A stretch of DNA of 64,000 nt. Source: Acidimicrobiia bacterium (GTDB taxonomy: Bacteria > Actinomycetota > Acidimicrobiia > IMCC26256 > JAGNEX01). Where the stretch lies: contig JACJWE010000003.1 of NCBI GenBank assembly GCA_020637365.1, forward strand, positions 186,001 through 250,000, in the 5' to 3' direction. Within the stretch, counting starts at the first letter, position 1, and each line of letters starts with the position of its first letter. The notes beneath the pieces were generated by a model. The model ran no database searches. It was not told where the DNA came from and saw only the letters and a list, made by a program, of their open reading frames with translations. The position numbers were made by a program, and so were the translations under genes. This document shows positions 38,795-47,643 of this stretch, piece after piece.

Positions 38795-40546
38795 TTAGCT
38801 GTTGGCTGGAGGATTCTCGGGGGCATCAGCCGATAACTCGAGATATGCCTGAAGTGCGTCGTCGAGCGTCGCGAACATTCGGACTGTCCGGTCATCGCTG
38901 AGGCGCCGATAGTGTGTCGCGACGCGCTCGTCCGCACCCGCAATCCAGAACTGCTGACCCTGTCGGCGCATGTCGGCGACGGCGCCGTCGAACTGTTTGA
39001 TCGCTGTCGAGTCGACGGCCGTCACCGAAACTGCATCCAGAACGACGGCGCGGCAGTCGGGACGGCGAGCCAGCACGGACAGTTGCTCGGTGGCGGCTCG
39101 AGCGTTGACGTACACGAGCGGGCCCTCAAAACGCACTGCGTAGAGACCGACTGGCAGATGCCGTGGCACGTCACCCGCGGCCATCTCCTTCCAACGGCCT
39201 GACAAGTCCCGGTCGAGAAGTTCGACTGGAGGACGCGAGATGTGTCGCGCTAAGAACACGAACGCGAGAAGCGTCGCGATCAACACACCGGGCATGACGC
39301 CGAACGCGATAACGCCGAAGAATGCCGATTGCGCCACGAAGAACTCAGGTTTGGTTTTGCGCCACAGCTCACGCAGGTAGGAAAGGTCGATCATCCCGAC
39401 CATGGCCCAGATCACCACGGCGGCGAGCACGGGCTGAGCCAGGTACACAAACAACGGGCGCAGGAAGATCGCTGCGGTCAACGCGAGAACCGCTGCCGTG
39501 GCGTTCGCGACCCTTGTGCGGGCACCGCTCGTGACCGCGACCGCCGTCTTTGATAGGGCACCGGTCACCGCGAAGCTGCCACCCACGCCCACCGCAACGT
39601 TTGCAGCACCAAGACCGAGCAGCTCACGATTGGGGTGGGTCCGTTCGCCGACCTGATCGGACACGATCTGAGAAGCGCCGAGACTTTCGGTAAAGCCGAG
39701 TACGACAATCGCCGCTGCTGCCGGCAACAGACCAGACAGCAACGCGCCATCGATCGAAAGGTCCGAACCGAGTCCGCTCAGCAGCGATGCCGGTTCGGCA
39801 ACCACCGACACCCCATGATCGGCCAGGTGGAACACCGCCACCGCGACGCCGCCAGCGACGAGCGCAACCATCGCTGCTGGTGCTCGGGGAACAAAACGTT
39901 TCAGGCCGAACAGCACCGCCAAGGCAGCGACACCCAAAGCGGCCGAGGAACCGTCGATGTCTCCAAGTGAGCTGCCAAGTTCGATGATCCGACGAAAGAA
40001 TCCGCTGTGTTCAAAGCTCGGGTGACCGAGCAGAGCGGGGATCTGGCCCAGGATCGTGACGATGGAGAGACCCTGGATGAAGCCCTTGAGCGCGGGTGTC
40101 GGTACGAGATCGGCGATCCAGCCGAACCTGAAGAGATAGAGCAACAGGTAGAGCGCTCCGACCATCAGCGAAAGGGCGATGACGACGCTGCTCGCTGACG
40201 ATTCACCGGCGAACGACGCGACGGCCGAGCCGACCAACACCGACACCGCAGCATCAGCGCCGACGACGACCACCTTCGAACCGCCGAAAATTCCGTAGCC
40301 GAGCAATGCGAGCGGCACGCCGATGAGACCAACGTTTGGCTCGACGCCAACGATGGACGAATATGCAAGCGCCGTCGGAACCAAGACGGCAAAGACCGCC
40401 AATCCCGCGAGCACATTCGTTCTTGGAGACAGCGCACCGGTTGCGCGCGAGGTTAAGTCGCCTACAGACCGCTGTTTGAACGCTGTTTCTTTGCGGGGCG
40501 ACACCACACCTCCAATGCGTGTTCTCCGGGCATTCCTGGACGGCAC
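38795..40546 (-). CDS. SulP/SLC26-family transporter with STAS domain
   Basis: A permease of up to 583 residues: about 12 transmembrane segments starting near residue 45 (VLAGLAVFAVLVPTALAYSS), then a C-terminal STAS domain (about 445-560) with VLDAVSVTAVDSTAIKQF, the anti-sigma-antagonist-like strand and helix. The start is uncertain: GTG 40546 gives the longest product, while GTG 40507 or 40510 lies just after GGAGG. Being on the same strand as the sulfatase and FGE genes, it could import or release sulfate. Transport of another anion remains possible. It is divergent from the ABC exporter. Confidence 0.9.
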   Translation of the reverse strand: MPSRNARRTRIGGVVSPRKETAFKQRSVGDLTSRATGALSPRTNVLAGLAVFAVLVPTALAYSSIVGVEPNVGLIGVPLALLGYGIFGGSKVVVVGADAAVSVLVGSAVASFAGESSASSVVIALSLMVGALYLLLYLFRFGWIADLVPTPALKGFIQGLSIVTILGQIPALLGHPSFEHSGFFRRIIELGSSLGDIDGSSAALGVAALAVLFGLKRFVPRAPAAMVALVAGGVAVAVFHLADHGVSVVAEPASLLSGLGSDLSIDGALLSGLLPAAAAIVVLGFTESLGASQIVSDQVGERTHPNRELLGLGAANVAVGVGGSFAVTGALSKTAVAVTSGARTRVANATAAVLALTAAIFLRPLFVYLAQPVLAAVVIWAMVGMIDLSYLRELWRKTKPEFFVAQSAFFGVIAFGVMPGVLIATLLAFVFLARHISRPPVELLDRDLSGRWKEMAAGDVPRHLPVGLYAVRFEGPLVYVNARAATEQLSVLARRPDCRAVVLDAVSVTAVDSTAIKQFDGAVADMRRQGQQFWIAGADERVATHYRRLSDDRTVRMFATLDDALQAYLELSADAPENPPANS

Positions 40547-40817
40547 GCGACCCGACCTGGGTGTACCGCCACCTCGGACCCCTCAATGGACGACCCAAGC
40601 TTCCTCAACGGTCATCCAAGCAGGTAGAGGGGCGGCTCCGACATGCTGGCAAGCCACCGTCGACCAGGACCATACGGCACAAATCGCATGAACGCACTAC
40701 TTTCCCGATCCTTCGGAATGCCCCGCGCTCACGCCGTAAGCTGACCGGTCCGATGCCCTGCCTTGCGGCGATCGCGCACCCGCGCATCGACCTGGTTGGG
40801 GAAAGGACAGTGCCTAC

Positions 40818-42563
40818 ATGTTGGGTGACCTCATCCGGCTCCTCCGGATTCATATGCGCAAATACCGTTGGGTGCTCGCCGCGTTGGTGGTGTTCCAACT
40901 CGTCGGGACGATCGCATCATTGTTTCTGCCGAGCCTCAATGGCCGCATCATCGATGATGGTGTCGCCAAGGGTGATACGGACTTCATCATCCGCATGGGG
41001 GGCATCATGCTGTTGGTGTCGCTCGTCCAAATCACCGCATCGATCGTTGCGACCTGGCTGGCATCGACCGCGTCTGCGGGTATGGCTCAGAGCGTGCGTA
41101 AGAACCTCTTCCACAAGGTCGGGTCGTTCAGCTCCCAAGAGGTCGCCCGTTTCGGCGCCCCGACACTGATCTCGCGGACCACCAACGACGTCCAGCAGGT
41201 GCAGCTCGTCACCAACATGATGTTGGCGATGACCCTGACCGCCCCGATCATGATGGTCGGCGGAATAGCGATGGCTATTCGTGAAGACGCGGGGCTCAGC
41301 TGGCTGGTCGCGGTATCGGTGCCCTTGTTGGCGGTCTCGGTCGGCATGCTGTCACGGAAAATGATTCCCGGTTTCCAGACCATGCAGACATCGGTTGACA
41401 AGGTGAACCGGATTCTCCGTGAACAGATCACCGGCATCCGAGTCGTGCGCGCCTTCACCCGCGAGCACGCCGAAGAAAAGCGGTTTTCCCAGGCGAACGA
41501 GACCTATACCGATTCGGCGATCACCGTCGGCAACCTGATGGCGATGGCCTTCCCGATCGTCATGTTCATCTTCAACGCATCGACGGTCGCCGTGCTGTGG
41601 TTCGGCGCTCGACGGGTCGCTGGCGGGGATATGGAAGTCGGTGCGCTCTCCGCGTTCATGTCCTATCTCATGCAGATTCTGATGTCGGTGATGATGGCGA
41701 CGTTCATGTCGATGATGGTCCCCCGAGCTGCGGTGTCCGCAACCCGTTTGATGCAGGTGCTCGACACCGAGCCGAGCGTCAAAGAACCCGCTCATCCCAT
41801 CGCCCTGCCCAAGGGGCCTGCGGCGGTCGCATTCGAGAACGTCACCTTCACCTACCCCGGCGCAGACGACCCTGTGCTCGAAGGAATCAACTTCGTCGCT
41901 CGGCCCGGTCAAGTGACCGCCATCATCGGCTCGACCGGTGCGGGAAAAACCACGCTCATCGATCTGGTGCCTCGGCTCTACGACGTCAAAGAGGGGCGAG
42001 TCACCGTGGGCGACGTCGACGTACGCGACGCGGACCTCGACGATCTGTGGCGGACGATCGGACTCGTTCCCCAACGTCCGTTCCTGTTTAGCGGAACCAT
42101 CGAATCGAATCTGCGCTACGGCAAACCTGACGCGACCCCCGATGAACTCTGGGATGCGCTCCGGATCGCGCAGGCCCGACCATTTGTCGAAGCAAAACCT
42201 GAGGGTCTGGCGGCGCCGGTATCTCAGGGTGGTTCCAACCTGTCGGGTGGACAACGTCAACGCATGGCTATCGCACGAGCGGTCGTCAGAAGACCAGACA
42301 TCTACATCTTCGACGACGCATTCTCGGCCCTCGACCTTCAGACAGACGCCAACCTTCGAGCCGCCCTCGAACCGATCACCGCTCAAGCCGTCGTGTTGAT
42401 CGTGGCACAACGGGTCTCGACCATCGTCGAAGCCGATCAGATCATCGTCCTCGAAGATGGACGGATCGTTGGCAAAGGGAGACACGACGAGCTCTTAGAG
42501 ACCTGTCCGACCTACGCCGAGATCGTCGCATCTCAGGCCCTGACCGAAACAAAGGCCGCCTGA
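40818..42563 (+). CDS. Heterodimeric ABC exporter, subunit with degenerate Walker B
   Basis: A 581-residue half-transporter: six transmembrane helices (1-310) and an ATPase domain (340-575). Walker A is GSTGAGKTT (about 374), the signature LSGGQRQRM (about 475) is canonical, and Walker B reads IFDDAF, with Asp500 at the position of the catalytic Glu. Such a change is known in heterodimeric exporters such as TmrAB and BmrCD, where one of the two ATP sites is inactive. The next gene overlaps this stop by one base, so the two are translated together. The cargo is unknown; drugs, lipids or peptides are all possible. Confidence 0.93.
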   Translation: MLGDLIRLLRIHMRKYRWVLAALVVFQLVGTIASLFLPSLNGRIIDDGVAKGDTDFIIRMGGIMLLVSLVQITASIVATWLASTASAGMAQSVRKNLFHKVGSFSSQEVARFGAPTLISRTTNDVQQVQLVTNMMLAMTLTAPIMMVGGIAMAIREDAGLSWLVAVSVPLLAVSVGMLSRKMIPGFQTMQTSVDKVNRILREQITGIRVVRAFTREHAEEKRFSQANETYTDSAITVGNLMAMAFPIVMFIFNASTVAVLWFGARRVAGGDMEVGALSAFMSYLMQILMSVMMATFMSMMVPRAAVSATRLMQVLDTEPSVKEPAHPIALPKGPAAVAFENVTFTYPGADDPVLEGINFVARPGQVTAIIGSTGAGKTTLIDLVPRLYDVKEGRVTVGDVDVRDADLDDLWRTIGLVPQRPFLFSGTIESNLRYGKPDATPDELWDALRIAQARPFVEAKPEGLAAPVSQGGSNLSGGQRQRMAIARAVVRRPDIYIFDDAFSALDLQTDANLRAALEPITAQAVVLIVAQRVSTIVEADQIIVLEDGRIVGKGRHDELLETCPTYAEIVASQALTETKAA

Positions 42564-44575
42564 TGAGCAATCCCGAAGTGATGTCAGACGAAGACAAGGC
42601 AGCGGCTGAGCGACGCGGACCTGCCAGCCGACCACAACAGGGCCCACCACACATGCGGGTCGGGATGCCGACCGAGAAATCCGCTGACTTTGGCGCCACC
42701 GCAAGACGGCTGCTGCGTCGTATGCGCCCCGAGCGCAAGGTGATGTCGGTCGCGCTGTTCTTGACCGTCGTCAGTGTCACCCTGTCAGCGGTCGGCCCGC
42801 GCATCATCGGACGTGCGACCGACTACATCTTCGCCGGATTCGTTGGCGCCAAACTGCCTGCCGGCGAAACCGCTGCCCAAGCAGCGAACCAACTCCGCGC
42901 CGCGGGCAACAGCGATCTGGCCGATATGGTCGCAAAAATGCCCCACCTCGTCCCTGGACAAGGTATGGACTACAGCGCGATCGGCAACGTGTTGCTCTTG
43001 GCGCTCGCGCTCTACGCCGCCGGTTCGCTCTTGGCGTGGATCGCAAACCGCATCATGGTCGGAGCGGTCAACCGAGTCATCTTTCACCTGCGTGAAGAGA
43101 TCGAAGAGAAGCTCCACCGCCTGCCGCTCCCCTACCTCGATACCCAACCTCGCGGTGAGCTCCTCAGCCGAGCTACCAACGACATCGACAACGTCGCACA
43201 ATCGCTGCAACAGACGATGAGTCAGCTGTTGACCGCGGTCATCACGGTCATCGCCATGGTCTCGATGATGATGTGGATCTCACCCCTCCTGTCGCTGATC
43301 GCCTTGGTCACGATCCCTTCGGCAATGGTGCTGACCGGCCAGATCGGCAAACGCAGCCAGGGGTATTTCATGCGCCAATGGGCCTCGACCGGCGAGGTCA
43401 ACGCCGTCGTCGAAGAGTCCTTCAGCGGCCACAGTCTGGTCAAGGTCTTCGGGCATCAAGACGAGGCGGACGCCACCTTTGCCGAGGCAAACGACAAGCT
43501 CTACCGAGCGAGCCGCTCGGCTCAGTTCGCGAGCGGTGTGATCATGCCCATGATGATGTTCATGGGCAACATCAACTATGTGCTCGTCGCCGTGGTCGGA
43601 GGCTGGCGGGTCGCGACGGGTGCGATGACCCTGGGCGCCGTGCAATCCTTCATCATCTACTCCCGGCAGTTCACCCAACCGCTCACGCAGGTCGCGTCGA
43701 TGGCAAACCTCCTGCAGTCCGGGGTCGCGTCGGCCGAACGCGTCTTCGCCGTACTCGACGCCGAAGAGGAAAGCCCCGAACCGGCACAAGACGGAGCGGA
43801 CCAGGTGTCGAGGGGTTGCGTCGAATTTGACGACGTCACGTTCTCCTACGTACCTGACCGGCCGCTGATCGAACACCTCAACCTGACGGTCGAACCCGGC
43901 GAAATGGTGGCGATCGTCGGTCCGACCGGAGCTGGCAAGACGACGCTGGTCAACTTGATCATGCGTTTCTACGAACTCAACGGCGGCCGCATCCTGCTCG
44001 ACGGTACCGATATCGCCACGATGTCTCGGCAGGCGTTGCGGAGCCGCAGCGGGATGGTCCTTCAAGACACCTGGCTGTTCGCGGGGACCATTGCGGACAA
44101 CATCGCCTACGGCAAACCGGGTGCAACGATCGACGAGGTCCACCGAGCTGCCGAAGCGACCTACGTCGACCGCTTTGTGCATTCTCTCCCCCAGGGCTAC
44201 GACACCGTGCTCGACGATGAGGCGAGCAATATCAGCGCTGGCGAAAAGCAGTTGCTGACCATCGCTCGAGCATTCATCAGCGACCCAGAGTTGCTGATCT
44301 TGGATGAGGCGACGAGTTCGGTCGACACGAGGACCGAGCGGCTCGTCCAGGAGGCGACCCAGGCGCTGCGGAGCGACCGGACCTCCTTCGTGATCGCTCA
44401 CCGGCTGTCAACCATTCGCGACGCCAATCTCATCATCGTCATGGAGAACGGCCAGATCGCTGAACAGGGCACACACGACGAACTCTTGGCTGCAAAGGGC
44501 GCGTATTACCGGCTGTATCAAGCGCAGTTCGTTGGAGCGGCGGTCGACCTCGATGGGGCCGCAACCGTCTCCTGA
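42563..44575 (+). CDS. Heterodimeric ABC exporter, subunit with canonical Walker B and degenerate signature
   Basis: 670 residues: a cytosolic N-terminal extension of about 45, six transmembrane helices with an inserted loop after the first (about residues 85-140), and an ATPase domain (405-655). Walker A is GPTGAGKTT (about 453). Walker B is LILDEAT, with catalytic Glu582. The signature reads ISAGEKQL instead of LSGGQ. This deviant signature pairs with the degenerate Walker B of the partner in one ATP site, leaving the other site fully canonical. That complementarity shows the two are subunits of one exporter. It ends convergently with modC, 175 bp away. Confidence 0.93.
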   Translation: MSNPEVMSDEDKAAAERRGPASRPQQGPPHMRVGMPTEKSADFGATARRLLRRMRPERKVMSVALFLTVVSVTLSAVGPRIIGRATDYIFAGFVGAKLPAGETAAQAANQLRAAGNSDLADMVAKMPHLVPGQGMDYSAIGNVLLLALALYAAGSLLAWIANRIMVGAVNRVIFHLREEIEEKLHRLPLPYLDTQPRGELLSRATNDIDNVAQSLQQTMSQLLTAVITVIAMVSMMMWISPLLSLIALVTIPSAMVLTGQIGKRSQGYFMRQWASTGEVNAVVEESFSGHSLVKVFGHQDEADATFAEANDKLYRASRSAQFASGVIMPMMMFMGNINYVLVAVVGGWRVATGAMTLGAVQSFIIYSRQFTQPLTQVASMANLLQSGVASAERVFAVLDAEEESPEPAQDGADQVSRGCVEFDDVTFSYVPDRPLIEHLNLTVEPGEMVAIVGPTGAGKTTLVNLIMRFYELNGGRILLDGTDIATMSRQALRSRSGMVLQDTWLFAGTIADNIAYGKPGATIDEVHRAAEATYVDRFVHSLPQGYDTVLDDEASNISAGEKQLLTIARAFISDPELLILDEATSSVDTRTERLVQEATQALRSDRTSFVIAHRLSTIRDANLIIVMENGQIAEQGTHDELLAAKGAYYRLYQAQFVGAAVDLDGAATVS

Positions 44576-44750
44576 CCGGGGTTCGGTCCCGACCTGCGCG
44601 CGGCACGCCTGGGCCTGATCACCCCAGACCGAGCGTCGTGACGGCAGACATCGGGACGTGGGGCACGCGTTCTCCCTCGCGTGGGTCTCACCGCGCGACA
44701 CTGCGTGCAGCGATGCTGGACATCGAGACGCGCGCGTTCTCCCACCGGGG

Positions 44751-45905
44751 TCACATGTTCACCCCATCGGCGATGTTGACCTCGGTTGCTTTGACCGATG
44801 CCCACACCGCAGATCCCGGTACCAGCCCCAGCTCGGTGACCGAGCTCGGCGTCACGTCGACCGCCAAAGCGAGCGGCACGCCGAGCCCCACGCGCACGAC
44901 CGAGCCCATCTGTTGGATCGACTCGACCGTCGTCGACCAGGTATTTCTTGGGCTGCCTGCCGGCTGGCTGGTATAGAGGGCGATCGCCTCTGCGGGGATG
45001 GTGGCGACCACCTGACCGGCCGCGGTGTGGTCCCATGTCAGCAACGTCAGAGGTGATCCGGGAATGGACAACACCCCAGCGTTGGCATCGACGGTCACCC
45101 GGTTGGTTCCGGCGAGCGATGCCGCAAAGCGGGTGGTCGGTCGTCTGCGAATGTCATCGGGGGTGCCGCTCTGAGTGATTGCTCCAGCTTCGAGCACAGC
45201 GATCTGGTCGGCGAGGACGAACGCGTCACCGGCGTCATGGCTGATGAGCACGGTCGGACCAGAAAAGCTCGACAGCCAGTCGCTGAGCTGGTTTCGGACG
45301 TTGAACCGCACGTCTACATCCATCGCGGAGAACGGTTCATCGAGGATCAACAGGCGCGGCTCCGACGCCAGCGCACGTACCAGGGAGACCAGTTGAGCCT
45401 GGCCTCCGGAGAGCGATGTGGGACGTCGAGCGGCCAGCTCGGAAAGCCCAAAGGCCTCCATCAGGCTCCAGATGTGGTCTGCCGCCTGCCCCCGAAGCCG
45501 CATTGATCGGAGGTCAACCGTGCTGCCTGAAGGTTGCACCTGTTGGGACCGTCGAGGTCGCCATGGGCTCTGAGATCTCCTCGACCGTGCGTCGATACCG
45601 AACGCAACGTTCTCCCACACCGACATGTGAGGGAACAACCTCGGTTCTTGAAACGCGACCCCGACATGTCGGTGGCGCGCATCGACGAATGTGGCGGTGG
45701 CCGCGTCGTCCAGGAGCGCTCCCTCTAACCCGATGGAGCCCTTCGACACGGGAAGCAACCCGGCGATTGCCTCGACGATCGTCGACTTGCCAGAACCGTT
45801 CGATCCGACGAGACCAAGAACGGAACCGGGAGCGACCTCGAAGCCCGCAGTCACCGAGAACAAAGACCGCACGACCATGAAATCGGCGCTGAGCCCCGCT
45901 GTCAT
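44751..45905 (-). CDS. modC: Molybdate ABC transporter ATPase ModC
   Basis: ATP-hydrolysing subunit for oxyanion import. The 384-residue protein has Walker A GSNGSGKST (about residue 35), an insert of about 35 residues rich in Arg/Ser after ENVAFGID, the signature LSGGQAQLV, Walker B LLILDEPFSAMD and the switch His in LISHDAGD. A C-terminal TOBE-like domain (about 255-384) would bind molybdate or tungstate. ATG 45905 overlaps the modB stop (ATGA); ATG 45920 is an alternative. It ends the operon DASS-modA-modB-modC. Sulfate specificity (CysA) is less likely, given ModA. Confidence 0.9.
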   Translation of the reverse strand: MTAGLSADFMVVRSLFSVTAGFEVAPGSVLGLVGSNGSGKSTIVEAIAGLLPVSKGSIGLEGALLDDAATATFVDARHRHVGVAFQEPRLFPHMSVWENVAFGIDARSRRSQSPWRPRRSQQVQPSGSTVDLRSMRLRGQAADHIWSLMEAFGLSELAARRPTSLSGGQAQLVSLVRALASEPRLLILDEPFSAMDVDVRFNVRNQLSDWLSSFSGPTVLISHDAGDAFVLADQIAVLEAGAITQSGTPDDIRRRPTTRFAASLAGTNRVTVDANAGVLSIPGSPLTLLTWDHTAAGQVVATIPAEAIALYTSQPAGSPRNTWSTTVESIQQMGSVVRVGLGVPLALAVDVTPSSVTELGLVPGSAVWASVKATEVNIADGVNM

Positions 45906-46804
45906 AGCTGGCCCCACCATCGTTCGCGTAGGGCGATAAGCACCGTGACCGAGACCGCCACCAGCATCAGACTGATGGCGACAGCGCCATCGCGATCGCT
46001 GCCGAGGGTCACAAAGACCGCCAAGGGCAATGTTTGTGTGCGCCCCTCCAAATTGCCTGCGAAGGTAACGGTGGCGCCGAACTCACCGAGCGCACGGGCC
46101 CAGCACAGCACCACACCTGCCCCGACCGATGGGGCGATCGCTGGCAGGGTGATCCGCCGCAAGATGTATGCCTCCGATGCGCCAAGTGTCGCCGCAGCAG
46201 CTTCGGGCCGCCGGTCGAGCGCCCTGAGCGCACCGTAGACGGTGACGACGAGGAACGGCATCGCAACGAACACGTTCGCCAGGACCACACCCCACATCGA
46301 ATACGGCAACAACAGCCCGGTCGCGTCGTACAGCGGTCCTCCAACCATGCCGCGCCGACCAAATGCCAACAGCAACGCGGTCCCGCCGACGACCGGTGGG
46401 AGCACCATGGGCAACACCACCAAAGCCCTCACGATCCGCCGGCCGGGGAAATCGGTTCGGGCGAGGACGAAGGCCAACGGGACACCGAGTACGACGCAGA
46501 TGAGCGTTGCGGTGATCGAGGCGATCGCCGAGATCCGCAACGCATCAAGCGCGACGGGCGAGGTATAGATCTGGCCGAGCGAGCTCCACGGCGCGTTGCT
46601 GGCCAAGGCGATGAGCGGAAGGACAAACAACGAGACGGCCATGACCGCTCCAACCACCAGTACCGATGGCGGCCTCTTCGATGGGATGCGGCGGACGGGA
46701 AGATCGTCGTCGCGGAGCCGAGCAGTACCGGCGCTGCTCCCACCCAGACCGGGTGGACCGATATCGGCATCGTGTAACCGCTGATCGTTGGGCGGGTCAC
46801 TCAC
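45902..46804 (-). CDS. modB: Molybdate ABC transporter permease ModB
   Basis: A membrane subunit of 300 residues. A hydrophilic leader of about 45 residues (Pro/Arg-rich) precedes five to six transmembrane helices. The ABC-permease EAA loop reads EAAAATLGASEAYILRRITLP (about 205-225). GEFGATVTFAGN after the loop is typical of ModB/CysT permeases. GTG 46804 overlaps the modA stop (GTGA), and its own stop overlaps modC, so the three are translationally coupled. Confidence 0.92.
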   Translation of the reverse strand: MSDPPNDQRLHDADIGPPGLGGSSAGTARLRDDDLPVRRIPSKRPPSVLVVGAVMAVSLFVLPLIALASNAPWSSLGQIYTSPVALDALRISAIASITATLICVVLGVPLAFVLARTDFPGRRIVRALVVLPMVLPPVVGGTALLLAFGRRGMVGGPLYDATGLLLPYSMWGVVLANVFVAMPFLVVTVYGALRALDRRPEAAAATLGASEAYILRRITLPAIAPSVGAGVVLCWARALGEFGATVTFAGNLEGRTQTLPLAVFVTLGSDRDGAVAISLMLVAVSVTVLIALRERWWGQL

Positions 46805-47640
46805 GGCAGCACAAACCCTTGATCCAGCAAGATGGCTTGTACCTGCGGGTCTTTCAGCAGCTCGATGAACCCTTGACCTGCGTCCGGATGTGTCGACTGC
46901 GCGACCCGCGCTGCGACGTACTCGGTCGTCATCTCGGCGATCTCGGGCAACTCGACCACCTCAACAGCTTCGGACTTGGCGAGGGCGTCTGTCCGATAGA
47001 CAAACCCCGCATCGAGCTCACCCGAGATGACCTTAGCGAGGAGCGTCCGAACGTCGGGTTCTTCGGTCACGATCGAGGGAGTCACACCCCGCGCTGCGAA
47101 ATACTCCTGCGCTAGAACCCCGCAGGGGACCGCCGCTGCGCACACGCCCACCAACAGGCCGCTCCGTTCGAGATCGTCAAGGCTCGAGATCTCGCCGGGG
47201 TTGCCGGAGGGGACGACCAGGGTCAACGAGTTGACGGCAAAGACGGTTGGGGCGCCGTCGATCGCACCGCCGTCGACGAGGTCGTCAACGATTTGACGAT
47301 TCGCGGACACGATCACATCGGCGGGTGCCCCCGCAATGATCTGTTCGCGAAGCGTCGAGGATCCTGCGAAGTTGACATCGAGATCCACCCCGGGCAACCG
47401 GCGGGCAACCATTGGTTCGATCGTTGTGAACACATCGGTCAGGGAAGCTGCAGCAAAGACGTCGAGCCGACCGGACCTCAACCCTGGGACCGTGGCCGCA
47501 TCACCTCGGTCCGATGCCGACGGCGTCGGATCGCTGCCTTGGCGTGCTGGTTCGGAACAGCTGATCAACCCAAGCGCACCGATGAGGACCCCTGCGGCGA
47601 AGAGGCCGGTCACACATCGGGTGAATCGGTGGTCGAACAT
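46801..47640 (-). CDS. modA: Molybdate-binding lipoprotein ModA
   Basis: An extracytoplasmic solute-binding protein of 279 residues. The signal peptide ends in a lipobox (LGLISC, Cys about 28), so it should be membrane-tethered. The mature part begins after a Ser/Asp-rich linker with LDVFAAASLTDVF, the ModA signature in which the Ser residues bind the oxyanion; VNFAGSSTLREQI and DAGFVYRTDA complete the pocket. It starts 3 bases after the stop of the DASS carrier gene, so all four genes form one operon. Molybdate and tungstate cannot be told apart by sequence. Confidence 0.92.
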   Translation of the reverse strand: MFDHRFTRCVTGLFAAGVLIGALGLISCSEPARQGSDPTPSASDRGDAATVPGLRSGRLDVFAAASLTDVFTTIEPMVARRLPGVDLDVNFAGSSTLREQIIAGAPADVIVSANRQIVDDLVDGGAIDGAPTVFAVNSLTLVVPSGNPGEISSLDDLERSGLLVGVCAAAVPCGVLAQEYFAARGVTPSIVTEEPDVRTLLAKVISGELDAGFVYRTDALAKSEAVEVVELPEIAEMTTEYVAARVAQSTHPDAGQGFIELLKDPQVQAILLDQGFVLP

Positions 47641-47643
47641 CCA

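Noticed and set aside
41352..42485. Long minus-strand frame opposite the first ABC exporter gene
   Set aside because: Antisense of Walker and signature motifs; His/Asp/Arg-rich shadow translation.
43280..44401. Long minus-strand frame opposite the second ABC exporter gene
   Set aside because: Antisense shadow of the same kind; no domain likeness.
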